55,975 nucleotides of DNA from Deinococcus arboris (GTDB lineage Bacteria > Deinococcota > Deinococci > Deinococcales > Deinococcaceae): NCBI RefSeq assembly GCF_009755355.1, contig NZ_WQLB01000031.1, forward strand, positions 1 to 55,975, read 5' to 3'. Positions 14,549 through 22,270 of this stretch are shown here, piece after piece. Each line of letters begins with the position of its first letter. Within the stretch, counting starts at the first letter, position 1. The notes beneath the pieces were generated by a model. It saw nothing but the letters and a program-made list of their open reading frames with translations, was not told the origin of the DNA and did no database searches. The position numbers and the translations under genes are program-made.

Positions 14549-14914
14549 ATGAGCAGGCCTCAGGACCAGGCCGTGCGGTCCGTCACGCTGCCTGAGCCTC
14601 TGCTGCTGCGCCTGATCGGGCACACCCAGCAGCGAGGCGAAGTCGGGACCGCCCACTGCGATGCTGAGGAAGGTTTCGCGTTCTGCCGCACGACCACAGC
14701 CGCCCAGCTGCGCGCTCAGGCCGACGCCCTGGAAGCCCAGGCCGCTGCCTACCTTGACGAGCTGACCAGCACCCCGCCCACGCGGGGCGGCCCCTGGCAC
14801 CCGCTGAAGCAACTGCACGGCGTGCTGCGGCAAGAAGCCACGGTGCTGCGCGAACGGGCCGCCTGGACAGCGGAACTGGAACGGTGCCGGGCGGAGGCAG
14901 GTGCTGGGGCATGA
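14549..14914 (+). CDS. Hypothetical protein with helical C-terminus
   Basis: 121 residues from ATG 14549. The N-terminus (V-T-L-P-E-P-L-L-L-R-L-I-G) is followed by a Cys-containing turn and a long helix (T-A-A-Q-L-R-A-Q-A-D-A-L-E-A-Q-A-A). It leads a plus-strand run of five genes joined by ATGA or GTGA overlaps up to 16398. Function unknown. Confidence 0.7.
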   Translation: MSRPQDQAVRSVTLPEPLLLRLIGHTQQRGEVGTAHCDAEEGFAFCRTTTAAQLRAQADALEAQAAAYLDELTSTPPTRGGPWHPLKQLHGVLRQEATVLRERAAWTAELERCRAEAGAGA

Positions 14915-15204
14915 CGGGCGCTCAGACGTTCCCGATTAATGCCCGTGGGCAGTGCCCGTACTGCCTGGAACTGGTCAGGGAGTGCCACTGCGCCTGGTGC
15001 ACGGTGTGCGGGCGCCATGACAGCCGCTGCCGGTGTGGCACCTGCCCGAGCTGCGGCGGCCCGGCGTCCGACTGCCTGTGCGATGCGCCTGTGTTCACGG
15101 TGACCGGCAAGCACTTCGGCTACGGCTTTGAACTAATTGCTCCCCCTGTACCCGCCAAAGTCCTGCTGCTGGGCCGTGCGAAAGCCAAGCGGGGCCAGCC
15201 ATGA
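14911..15204 (+). CDS. Cysteine-rich zinc-ribbon protein
   Basis: 97 residues. In about 45 residues it has a dense series of Cys pairs: C-P-Y-C, C-H-C, C-x2-C-G-R-H, C-R-C, C-P-S-C-G-G and C-L-C, enough for two or three zinc sites. The rest is a short tail with V-L-L-L-G-R-A-K-A-K-R. Starts at 14911 by ATGA overlap. Probably binds nucleic acid or partner proteins. Confidence 0.7.
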   Translation: MTGAQTFPINARGQCPYCLELVRECHCAWCTVCGRHDSRCRCGTCPSCGGPASDCLCDAPVFTVTGKHFGYGFELIAPPVPAKVLLLGRAKAKRGQP

Positions 15205-15845
15205 GCCGCCCCCACCCCATCCCGCGCGTGACCCTGTGCGAGATTGCCGCCGAGTTCAGCCTGACCCCCTCTGCCGTCCACAAGAAGGCCGAAAGCCTGG
15301 GCCTTGTCCTGCGCCCGCAAGTCGTCCTGAACCGGCGCCACCAGACGGTCAGTGCCGAGGACGCGGAGCGCCTGCGCGCCAGCTACGCGGCCTTCGGGGA
15401 CACGACCGGCTGGCTGACCGGCCAGGAGGCCGCGCGGCTCCTGGGCTGCTGCTGGGAGGTCTTCCTGCGCCGCCGTAAGCGGGGCGAGTACGCCATCGAG
15501 CGCCGCCGTGTACCGGGTAGCCTGGGCGCCGCCTGGCGCTACCACCCCGGCCAGGTGGCCGCTTACGCCGCTGGGCGCCCCGTGGCCCTGGAGCGCGCGC
15601 CCGCCGGCACCCTGAGCACCCCGCAACTCACCGCCCGGCTGGGCGTCTCCGAGAACGCCCTGCACAACTGGCGCAAGGACGGCCTGAAGGCGGGCCAGAC
15701 CAAGCGCGGGTACTGGTACTGGCGGGAGAGCGATGTGCTGGCCTACCTGACCGGGCCGCTGCGGGGCCTGAAGAACCCCGTGCATCAGGAGACCCGGTAT
15801 CAGGCCCTGGCGCGGCTCAAGGCGCCTGAGCAGGTGGCGGCGTGA
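15201..15845 (+). CDS. Helix-turn-helix protein with several wHTH-like modules
   Basis: 214 residues. Three helix-turn-helix-like segments are visible: L-C-E-I-A-A-E-F-S-L-T-P-S-A-V-H-K-K-A near the N-terminus, L-T-G-Q-E-A-A-R-L-L-G in the middle, and L-S-T-P-Q-L-T-A-R-L-G-V-S-E-N-A-L-H-N-W-R-K-D-G near residue 145, the last resembling excisionase or MerR-type folds. It overlaps its neighbours by ATGA and GTGA. Together with the integrase 550 bp away it could act as excisionase or transcription factor. Confidence 0.7.
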   Translation: MSRPHPIPRVTLCEIAAEFSLTPSAVHKKAESLGLVLRPQVVLNRRHQTVSAEDAERLRASYAAFGDTTGWLTGQEAARLLGCCWEVFLRRRKRGEYAIERRRVPGSLGAAWRYHPGQVAAYAAGRPVALERAPAGTLSTPQLTARLGVSENALHNWRKDGLKAGQTKRGYWYWRESDVLAYLTGPLRGLKNPVHQETRYQALARLKAPEQVAA

Positions 15846-16090
15846 CCCGCGTGCCAGAGGAAAGGCAACGCCTGGTGTTGAGCGTGCTGAGTGTCGAGCC
15901 GCAGACGCGGGCTGAGGTGGCGCGGCGGGTCATGAAGCGCGGGTACCGGATTGCAAACGCGAACGTGCTGGGGCTGCTGATGGGCTGCGAGCGCAACGGC
16001 TGGGCCGCCAAGGACGGCACACACCCGGACACCACTTGGGCGCTGACGCCCGCTGGTGAAGTGGCGTTGGATCAGGCGGCCCAGTCATGA
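15842..16090 (+). CDS. Winged-helix small protein
   Basis: 82 residues from GTG 15842. L-V-L-S-V-L-S-V-E-P-Q-T-R-A-E-V-A-R-R-V then A-N-V-L-G-L-L-M-G-C-E-R-N-G-W and T-W-A-L-T-P-A-G form the helix-helix-wing order of a winged helix. A second protein of this type lies at 17823. Likely DNA-binding. Confidence 0.7.
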   Translation: MTRVPEERQRLVLSVLSVEPQTRAEVARRVMKRGYRIANANVLGLLMGCERNGWAAKDGTHPDTTWALTPAGEVALDQAAQS

Positions 16091-16398
16091 AGCGGCGCAC
16101 CCGATTGAACCGGCTGCGGAAAGCGGGAGCGCAGGCTGCAGGGCCCGCCATGCCGCCACGTTACATCCCACCACCAAACCTGCTGCTGATCGGTCTGATG
16201 GACAGCCGGCCTCTCGCCTTCGCAGAGTACGAGAAGGGCGTCAAGATGCTCTCGCTCTCTCAGTTCGAACGCACCGCTGTCAGAGGCTGGATGGAACACC
16301 ACGGCTACCCCTTCGACGTGGCCTACCAGCTGGTCAGCCGAGAGGGCCGGTACCCGCCCGTGCCCTGTCAGATTGCGGCTCAAAGGCAGCGGCCATGA
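16087..16398 (+). CDS. Hypothetical early protein
   Basis: 103 residues, basic at the N-terminus (M-K-R-R-T-R-L-N-R-L-R-K). The centre P-P-N-L-L-L-I-G-L-M and F-E-R-T-A-V-R-G-W-M-E-H-H-G-Y show no family I know. Starts by ATGA overlap and ends 2 bp before the end of the convergent integrase gene. Confidence 0.6.
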   Translation: MKRRTRLNRLRKAGAQAAGPAMPPRYIPPPNLLLIGLMDSRPLAFAEYEKGVKMLSLSQFERTAVRGWMEHHGYPFDVAYQLVSREGRYPPVPCQIAAQRQRP

Positions 16399-16400
16399 TC

Positions 16401-17375
16401 TCACCAGTCCCGGTTCGCCGGCTTCTTCCTTTGGGCCGCGTACGCCACGTACACCTCGGTCGTATTGGCGTTGCGGTGCCCCAGAAAGTCTCGGGTCTCC
16501 AAGAGGTCCTTGGTCTCTTCGTAGAGCCTGGTCCCAGCGGTGCGCCGGAGCCCGTGCACGGCGCGGCCCGTGTGCTCGATGCCGGCCGCCTCGCACAGGC
16601 GCCTGAGGGTGTCCTGCACCCAGTCGGTACTCGTGGCTCCGAACAGGGCCGGGCCCCAGCGCGGCGTCATCTCCAGCCAGCGGTGAACGGCCTTCTCCGC
16701 CCGGCGACTCAGCCCGACTTCCCGAGTCTTCGCGCCCTTGCCCACCACGGTGACGACCGGCGGTTCTTCGTTCAGCCGGAACTGCTGACGCTGCAGGCCC
16801 ATGATCTCGGCCGCGCGCAGCCCGCAGTCCGCCCCCAGCAGCACGGCCACGGCTTCCTCGGGATTGGCCACGGCCAGCAGCGCGTCCACCTGATCGGCAC
16901 TGTAGAGCCGGCCCTTCAAATGCCTCGGGACCCGGTCGGCGACCGGCCGCACGTCACGCCAGGGGTCCGCCTCCGTGACGTGGCACCAGCGCAGGGCCTC
17001 ATACAAGGCTTTGACGGCGGCCAAGTGCCAGACGACCGTGCTGTGGCGTTTGCCGCTGCCTTCCAGGTGGCGCAGGTAGGCCCGGCCCACATCGGCATGG
17101 GGGCGGGTCAGGGTCACGCCGGCTGGCTCGGCCCAGGTCCAGAAGGCGGTGACCGCGCCCCGGTACTGGGCGATGGTGCCCGGGCTGATCTGGGCACCGC
17201 GGCGGCCGTACAGCACCAGGTGGCTCAGGACCAGAGCCCAGACCGCGTCGAGGTCTCGGGACTGAAGCGCTTGGAACATGCGGCGCCGTCTCTCTTCCAC
17301 GGGCATGCCAGCAGCCTGCTCAGCCGCCGCGGTGAGCGTGAGGCGTGCGGCCATCAAGGCGAGTTCGGAGCCCAT
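16401..17375 (-). CDS. Tyrosine recombinase / integrase
   Basis: 324 residues from ATG 17375, chosen because a leaderless box TACCCT stands 6 nt upstream; an upstream extension to 17432 looks non-native. The N-terminal core-binding domain spans about residues 30-115. The catalytic set is present: Arg in G-L-R-A-A-E-I, Lys in G-K-G-A-K-T-R-E-V, H-x-x-R in H-G-L-R-R-T-A-G, His in L-G-H-R-N-A-N-T-T-E and Tyr in E-V-Y-V-A-Y. It should catalyse site-specific recombination, either phage integration or XerC-like resolution of multimers. It lies alone on the minus strand in the middle of phage genes on both sides, which is unusual for an integrated prophage. Confidence 0.9.
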   Translation of the reverse strand: MGSELALMAARLTLTAAAEQAAGMPVEERRRRMFQALQSRDLDAVWALVLSHLVLYGRRGAQISPGTIAQYRGAVTAFWTWAEPAGVTLTRPHADVGRAYLRHLEGSGKRHSTVVWHLAAVKALYEALRWCHVTEADPWRDVRPVADRVPRHLKGRLYSADQVDALLAVANPEEAVAVLLGADCGLRAAEIMGLQRQQFRLNEEPPVVTVVGKGAKTREVGLSRRAEKAVHRWLEMTPRWGPALFGATSTDWVQDTLRRLCEAAGIEHTGRAVHGLRRTAGTRLYEETKDLLETRDFLGHRNANTTEVYVAYAAQRKKPANRDW

Positions 17376-17508
17376 AGGGGCAGGGTACTGGAAAGAGGGC
17401 CGCCGGGGGCCAGAAGAGTGCATAGAGCACAACTGGCTTCAAAAGAGACATTTTGCCGCTTCATCTGATCCCACTTCCAACTCTCAACTTCCCAGCCCTG
17501 AGGTCCCC

Positions 17509-17679
17509 ATGAAACTCCTGATCTTCCTGATCGGCCTGGCCATTGGCGCCTTCCTCCAACACCGCCGCACCGAACGCGCCGCCGAACGTGAAGCCCTCGC
17601 CTCCGTTGAGAATCTCCAAAGCCAGCCCTGGTACACCCCCGACCGCAGCCCAAACGCCAGGGCCACCTTCCGCGCCTGA
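17509..17679 (+). CDS. Small membrane-anchored protein
   Basis: 56 residues from ATG 17509 behind GAGG. The first 15 residues (M-K-L-L-I-F-L-I-G-L-A-I-G-A-F) form one membrane helix or uncleaved signal, followed by a charged tail. First of a run of small plus-strand genes before the replication initiator. Function unknown. Confidence 0.6.
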   Translation: MKLLIFLIGLAIGAFLQHRRTERAAEREALASVENLQSQPWYTPDRSPNARATFRA

Positions 17680-17798
17680 TGCGCCGCGCTCGCCTGCGCC
17701 GCCTGGGGCTCGCCAACGTCCTCCCCGGCAAGATCCAGGTCCTTAAGCCCAAGATCCCCACCAACCGGCAGCAACGCCGCGACCGCAAGAAGCGCTAG
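17679..17798 (+). CDS. Tiny highly basic protein
   Basis: 39 residues, starting with TGATG overlap at 17679: M-R-R-A-R-L-R-R-L-G, ending Q-Q-R-R-D-R-K-K-R. About 40% Arg plus Lys with no Asp/Glu cluster, so it would bind nucleic acid non-specifically if made. Support is the coupled start and the placement between two good genes. Confidence 0.45.
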   Translation: MRRARLRRLGLANVLPGKIQVLKPKIPTNRQQRRDRKKR

Positions 17799-17822
17799 CC
17801 CCTCTGGCCCTGGAGACCTCGC

Positions 17823-18152
17823 ATGAAGGAAGTTGCCATCCGACCCGGACAATTCCCCCACCTGCTACTGAGCATGGCCTGCGCGCACCCCCTCCCTGTC
17901 CGCGACCTGGCCAACCGCGTCACCCGCCGGCACGGGGCTCAGCCGGCCAGCCGCGCTGCTGCCCTGCAAGCGGCCTGCCGCCTTTGCCGCGCCGGGTGGC
18001 TGGCCGCCGCCCGCGTGCGCCTCTTCGTGGCCCGCGCCTGGCGCTGGGTGCAGGTCTATGTCCTGACACCGGCTGGCGAAGAACTGCTCGACGATCTGGC
18101 GGCTGAAGGGCTGACCTTCTCACCCCCACCACTCTGGAGGCAGGCCGCATGA
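17823..18152 (+). CDS. Winged-helix protein
   Basis: 109 residues, ATG behind GGAG. L-L-S-M-A-C-A-H-P-L-P-V-R-D-L-A-N-R-V and A-A-C-R-L-C-R-A-G-W-L-A-A-A-R followed by V-Y-V-L-T-P-A-G-E-E-L-L-D-D-L match the winged-helix order, including the T-P-A-G-E turn of the wing. Similar in plan to the protein at 15842. Likely a small transcription regulator. Confidence 0.7.
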   Translation: MKEVAIRPGQFPHLLLSMACAHPLPVRDLANRVTRRHGAQPASRAAALQAACRLCRAGWLAAARVRLFVARAWRWVQVYVLTPAGEELLDDLAAEGLTFSPPPLWRQAA

Positions 18153-18664
18153 ACCGCCTCAGCTTCGTACTCAGCACCCTGATCTCTGATGCGCGCCGGC
18201 TGCCGGTGCACGCTAGTGCCCCGTTCAAGCTCAAGGAAGGCCTCATCGTGGCCGTGCGCCTTGAAGACCAGACCCCAGTGCTGCACCTCACCCGTGACGC
18301 GCTGACGCCGCCGAGTCGCGTCGAAGCGGCCACCTGTGGGCAGGCCCTGAACTGGTGGGGGCCTCGGGTCGTAGACGCCTTGGAGAATGGGCTGCGGGCC
18401 CTCCTGGTACGTGAGGCAGTGGCCCCGACCACCGGCTTCTGCCCAGGGCGCCCCATGCACGAGCTGCCGCGCAAGCTGCCCATGCACACGCTCTGCGGCC
18501 TGGCCGTGGCCGGAGACTGGGTGACCATCCTGCAATGTGCCCAGGACCAGTACCGCTGGCGCACCATTCGTGGCCCGCACCACGGGGAGGGGGCCTACAG
18601 CCGCCTGCAGGGGTTTCTGGATGACCTGCGGGCCAATCCACGGAAAGGAAGTGAATCGGGATGA
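18149..18664 (+). CDS. Hypothetical protein before the replication gene
   Basis: 171 residues, coupled to the preceding gene by ATGA. A mixed alpha/beta composition (L-I-V-A-V-R-L-E-D, L-R-A-L-L-V-R-E-A-V) with no recognised motif. Two Cys residues (A-T-C-G and G-F-C-P-G) are far apart. Function unknown. Confidence 0.65.
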   Translation: MNRLSFVLSTLISDARRLPVHASAPFKLKEGLIVAVRLEDQTPVLHLTRDALTPPSRVEAATCGQALNWWGPRVVDALENGLRALLVREAVAPTTGFCPGRPMHELPRKLPMHTLCGLAVAGDWVTILQCAQDQYRWRTIRGPHHGEGAYSRLQGFLDDLRANPRKGSESG

Positions 18665-18915
18665 TCGTCACGAAGCCAGCGCTACGCGCTATGCTGAATC
18701 CTGTCCCGGAGGTCGCCGAGCAACAGACCAAAGGGAAACCCCCCGTGGGGGCCTGCCAGCCCATAGTCCACAGAGGGTTCCGATTCCGAAGATTGTCCTT
18801 TTTCCAGTTGGAAAAGGAGGCTCTCGCCTATCGCCATGTTACGCGCATGGCGGTGTTCGGTCAACGTACCGAACGGGGTCAGCACACCCCAGGAGCGTCA
18901 GGAGTCCCTTCATGA
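18661..18915 (+). CDS. Doubtful small open frame over the hairpin cluster
   Basis: 84 codons with ATGA-type overlaps at both ends, which is the only argument for translation. The protein looks unordered and the DNA beneath it is dominated by perfect inverted repeats, so this stretch may be an untranslated leader of the replication gene instead. Confidence 0.3.
   Translation: MIVTKPALRAMLNPVPEVAEQQTKGKPPVGACQPIVHRGFRFRRLSFFQLEKEALAYRHVTRMAVFGQRTERGQHTPGASGVPS
18741..18874. repeat. Cluster of four hairpins upstream of the replication gene
   Basis: CCCCCCGTGGGGG (18741-18753). TCCTTTTTCC/GGAAAAGGA (18796-18818, one bulged T). CGCCATG (18832-18838)/CATGGCG (18846-18852), perfect. GTTCGGT (18855-18861)/ACCGAAC (18868-18874), perfect. 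The last ends 37 bp before the initiator ATG. Candidates are copy-control RNA structures, operator sites for the initiator, or a structured mRNA leader. Confidence 0.6.
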
Positions 18916-20402
18916 CACGGAAAGACCTCGCCCCCACGCCCACCGTGCAGGCCGTTGGGGAGCTGCATTTCGAGGGCAACATCACGCCCCACACCTTCTA
19001 CACCCGCCGCGAGTTCAAGAGCGATAAAGGGCAAGTCCAGTTCCTGGCCATCGCCATCTACGCCGATGACTTGTACTGGTACCGCCCCACCGTGCACCGC
19101 GACGAGCGCACCGGCCAGGTCACCCACGTGACCCGCAAGTTCGACGCTGACCTGCTGCAGCGGGATTACATGTACTACGCCAACCTCTTCGGCGTCACCA
19201 AAGCCATGGCAAAGGCCGCCGTACAGCACAACATTCAACGGGGCCTGACCCGCCAGGAGTTCCGCACCGTCAAGGCCCGCAACGGCCGCTCAGTCCCTAA
19301 CGTGATGTTCGTGGAACCTGTCGTCAGTGCCCTGCGCTGCCTGCTTCAGATTGACGAGCCGGGCGCCCCCGGGGTGCAGTGGGTCAGCGAGCCGCCGAAG
19401 CTCAACGAAAGGAAGGGCGGGGCGGAGGCCCAGGGGGGGGTATGTCAAATAAACGACATATACCTATCAAATAAACCACATACCCTCCCCCAAATAAACG
19501 AGGGGTATATGGGGTCTATTTCCCATACATATACAGAGAGTTCTTCAAAGACTTCCCCAAAGACTTTTCCAGAGAGAGGAGGAGTACAAGACCCTGCTGG
19601 GCAAGCGACGGTGCGCAGCCGAGTACGTGGCCGGACAAGCCAGGCCAGCTCCGCGCCGCACTCCTCCTCAGGAAACGCTGCGCTTCAAACCCATGAAGCT
19701 GGGCCACTGCCGGGCGAGCCGCTGACCTCCTCTCCGCCTGACGGCGGGGCCGCTCACGCGGCCGGGCAAGGCGACTTGATTCAGCCACAGATTCAAGACC
19801 AGCCACCAGCAGGCGAATCAGATCAAGCCACGGACACCGAACATGTTCCGGGCGGCAGCGCGGCGGCCGGCGGGCTGACGGTGGACACCCTGCGGCCCCT
19901 GAGCCGGGCCACGCTGGCGGCACGTCCGGTGGCCTTGCCGGAGAGCGCGACCTACCGGGGCCTGAAGGCCTTGGTAGGCAACAGCCTGCCCACTCTCCTG
20001 AAGGAATCGACCCGGACGGGTAGCCTGCCTCGCACCCTGTGGTTGCAGCTGGACCCTGCTGAGGTCGATTTGGTGCGGACGACGGCGCAGCACGAGGCCA
20101 AGGCCATGCAGGGGAACATGATCACGCTGGCGGTGCGGGGCTTAGACCGGCTGATCGGCGCGGTGAAGGCCAGCCCGGTACCCACACCAGTGGGGCCCGT
20201 GAATCACCCACAGGTAAGAACCCCGGAACCGGAGCCGGCCTCGCCCAGCGATGCGGTAGGCGTCGGGACTCGCTGGGAACACAAGAAGATCGCGGACCGC
20301 ATCGTGACCGTGGTGCACCTGGACGGTGGCCATGTGGAACTGCACACGGGGGAACGGATGCTGAGTTTCCTGCTGCACAAAGATTTTAAGCGGGTGAACT
20401 GA
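18912..20402 (+). CDS. Replication initiator (phage replisome-organiser type)
   Basis: 496 residues from ATG 18912 with AGGAG 7 bases upstream. The N-terminal 150 residues match the plan of phage replication proteins of the lambda O / replisome-organiser kind: H-F-E-G-N-I-T-P-H-T-F-Y near residue 20, L-A-I-A-I-Y-A-D-D-L-Y-W-Y-R-P around 45, and a helical Y-A-N-L-F-G-V-T-K-A-M-A-K-A-A region around 90. The middle, from about residue 160, is low complexity and encoded by AT-rich DNA with direct repeats (probable origin). The C-terminal third (about 330-400) is helical and could recruit helicase or primase. Family assignment is by pattern only. Confidence 0.7.
   Translation: MTRKDLAPTPTVQAVGELHFEGNITPHTFYTRREFKSDKGQVQFLAIAIYADDLYWYRPTVHRDERTGQVTHVTRKFDADLLQRDYMYYANLFGVTKAMAKAAVQHNIQRGLTRQEFRTVKARNGRSVPNVMFVEPVVSALRCLLQIDEPGAPGVQWVSEPPKLNERKGGAEAQGGVCQINDIYLSNKPHTLPQINEGYMGSISHTYTESSSKTSPKTFPERGGVQDPAGQATVRSRVRGRTSQASSAPHSSSGNAALQTHEAGPLPGEPLTSSPPDGGAAHAAGQGDLIQPQIQDQPPAGESDQATDTEHVPGGSAAAGGLTVDTLRPLSRATLAARPVALPESATYRGLKALVGNSLPTLLKESTRTGSLPRTLWLQLDPAEVDLVRTTAQHEAKAMQGNMITLAVRGLDRLIGAVKASPVPTPVGPVNHPQVRTPEPEPASPSDAVGVGTRWEHKKIADRIVTVVHLDGGHVELHTGERMLSFLLHKDFKRVN
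19445..19570. repeat. Iterons and AT-rich segment: probable replication origin
   Basis: Three direct copies of AAATAAAC at 19447-19454, 19469-19476 and 19492-19499, spaced 22 and 23 bp (about two helical turns), each within TCAAATAAACNACATA or a close variant. An inverted one-mismatch copy GTCTATTT lies at 19514-19521. A run containing the near repeats CAAAGACTTCCCC and CAAAGACTTTTCC follows to 19570. The block is markedly AT-rich inside a GC-rich gene, as in the lambda O gene, where the origin lies within the initiator gene. Confidence 0.65.
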
Positions 20403-20611
20403 TGGGTCGCAAAGGGGAACCGGTGCCGAAGTATGTGGGCACGCATCCGGCGGAGTTGGCAACGGCCGATGCCTTAAAGGCGGAAGGCTTGAAGCCCACC
20501 GGCCAGGTGGTGGCCCTGCTGACGATCAAGACCGCGAACAGTGAGCGCTTGACAGGCCTCTTCCGTCGTTCAGAGACTGAGCTGTTATCGCCCAGTCAGC
20601 AAGCATTGTGA
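20402..20611 (+). CDS. Hypothetical protein following the replication gene
   Basis: 69 residues, TGATG overlap with the initiator gene. P-K-Y-V-G-T-H-P-A-E-L-A-T-A-D-A-L-K-A-E-G-L-K-P is followed by G-Q-V-V-A-L-L-T-I-K-T, suggesting a small alpha/beta domain. Function unknown; the overlap suggests it is produced with the initiator. Confidence 0.7.
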   Translation: MGRKGEPVPKYVGTHPAELATADALKAEGLKPTGQVVALLTIKTANSERLTGLFRRSETELLSPSQQAL

Positions 20612-20998
20612 GCCTGGGCAGTCAGCATTTGCCGGATACACTGGAAGGTCAGCCGTACGGACGGCGAGACGATGTATCGAGCGAAATGCGGTAAAAGTGA
20701 TGGCCTTGGTGACAGTGACGAGATAAGGGCCACGACACGATTTGAAGCTCTGCGAAGAGCACTTTTGAATCAGCGAAAATCCCAATATTAATTTATTCTT
20801 AATCAAAATCTAATCTTGCAGACTTGCGCAATATGAGAATTTGTAGGCTGATAGATTTAGAAGTGAGGCGCAACATTAGTTTGTGCACTTACAAATTCTC
20901 TTTCAAGCAGTCGAATGATTGTAAGAGGAAATCGCTAATAGATTAGGACTCAACACTTGGATTTTACTCCATGTGGAGAGTCTCTGAGAGGTATTACT
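20612..20998. other. AT-rich intergenic stretch with a long inverted repeat
   Basis: No gene I can support. From about 20750 the DNA is clearly more AT-rich than the phage. GAGAATTTGTA (20835-20845) and TACAAATTCTC (20890-20900) form a perfect 11-bp inverted repeat 44 bp apart. The stretch ends with a GAGAGG ribosome binding site before the lipoprotein gene and probably holds its promoter. Confidence 0.5.
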
Positions 20999-22255
20999 AT
21001 GTCACCAAAACTTTACGGACTAGCCACAGTTTCTGCCTTACTACTCATGAGTTGCGGTGATCTCAGGGAGCCAGAAGTGCAGCCAAATCCTGTTGCAGTT
21101 AAGAGCACCAACTTAAACACACAAAGAGTCGTTCCAGCGATTCGCGAGCCTGTAGATTACATAACCGACTGCTTGGAAAATGTCCCCAGTTCGCAAGACA
21201 GCACTACTGGTCTGGATCCAGTCACTCAGAGATCAGTACGAAGCAGTCAATGGATTAAGTCAGCTCTTGTCGCGTCCGGCTTGACTAGTGATGTTCTTGG
21301 GCAGGCCGACCTAGGTAATAGCGCACAAACGGTTGAATCCTATGTAGAAAACTGCGGACCTGGAAAACTCACAACTAAAAACTACGTCTCTAAATTAGTC
21401 CTGAAATATCGTTTGTCTGATAACGCAGTTATGAATGTAACCGTGACGCTGTCTAGTCCAAAAAATCACAGATATGAAACGTGGATGGTGGAAGGAGTTA
21501 AGCGTCTTTATCTAATGGGGACGGGTACATTCAATAATATCGACAATGGACAGCGAGTTACTTCAGTTGTAATTACTCAGCACGTATTCTCTCAGGGACA
21601 ATTGCTGTACAGTGGCGCAGACGTGAGTTCCAATATTACATCTCCTGACCCTGTTCTGCAATCCAAATCAGCCCAAGAACATAGCTTTGTTTTTGATGGC
21701 AATGGTAATATAATGTCTCATTATGCTGGGGCTGGACTAGGCGCTCTAAAGCTCACAACTATGAAGGTGAGATCGCAAGGTCAAATTACCGCCCAGTCAC
21801 TCTCGAGTCTGGCCATCGTTGTTACTCCTACTGATCCAAGATGTCAAACCGCAGGGACACTAAGCTCAAACACTGTCGGTGGTATTTCTGGGCAGAGCAT
21901 CGTTGTCTGCCCTGTCATTGAACCTCCATTCGTTTACAACGAAGAGCCACAGTACAATTATGAGTATGCTCTTAATAGTTGTGCCAATGAAAAATACGCT
22001 GTCGATAGAGCGGAAACCGCTTTAATGACCAGCCGTTTCGGCATCTGGGCCTCGGCAACGGCTGGCGGGCTTGCCATAGGAGCAGTTATTCTGGGTGGTC
22101 CGATGGCTTGGATGGCATTCATTGGAGGAGGTGCGGTTGCAGGAGGAACCTTCTTGAGTTTTGCTCCCAATTATAAGTATCTTGAAGATGACAAGAGAAA
22201 AGCTGTCGCCGCATACAATATCTGCCTTCAGAAAAACAGAACTCATCGCGCGTAA
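20999..22255 (+). CDS. Lipoprotein with C-terminal membrane hairpin (moron)
   Basis: 418 residues from ATG 20999 (GAGAGG 8 bases upstream). Signal peptide with lipobox L-L-M-S-C at residues about 15-19. The long middle is polar and beta-rich with scattered Cys. Near the C-terminus, G-I-W-A-S-A-T-A-G-G-L-A-I-G-A-V-I-L-G-G and W-M-A-F-I-G-G-G-A-V-A-G-G form two Gly-rich hydrophobic segments. Base composition is far more AT-rich than the flanks, pointing to recent acquisition. It precedes a two-helix membrane protein with a strong binding site. A cell-surface role during lysogeny is plausible but unproven. Confidence 0.8.
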   Translation: MSPKLYGLATVSALLLMSCGDLREPEVQPNPVAVKSTNLNTQRVVPAIREPVDYITDCLENVPSSQDSTTGLDPVTQRSVRSSQWIKSALVASGLTSDVLGQADLGNSAQTVESYVENCGPGKLTTKNYVSKLVLKYRLSDNAVMNVTVTLSSPKNHRYETWMVEGVKRLYLMGTGTFNNIDNGQRVTSVVITQHVFSQGQLLYSGADVSSNITSPDPVLQSKSAQEHSFVFDGNGNIMSHYAGAGLGALKLTTMKVRSQGQITAQSLSSLAIVVTPTDPRCQTAGTLSSNTVGGISGQSIVVCPVIEPPFVYNEEPQYNYEYALNSCANEKYAVDRAETALMTSRFGIWASATAGGLAIGAVILGGPMAWMAFIGGGAVAGGTFLSFAPNYKYLEDDKRKAVAAYNICLQKNRTHRA

Positions 22256-22270
22256 TCTAAGGAGGAAATC

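Noticed and set aside
13452..14552. 366-codon plus-strand frame across the sigma-like and small membrane genes
   Set aside because: Composition is random for GC-rich DNA, and the opposite strand has proteins with membrane segments or family-like patterns.
14581..14588. CGTCACGC in the gene at 14549
   Set aside because: The following hexamer lacks the A at position 2 and the site is inside a reading frame of an early gene; treated as chance.
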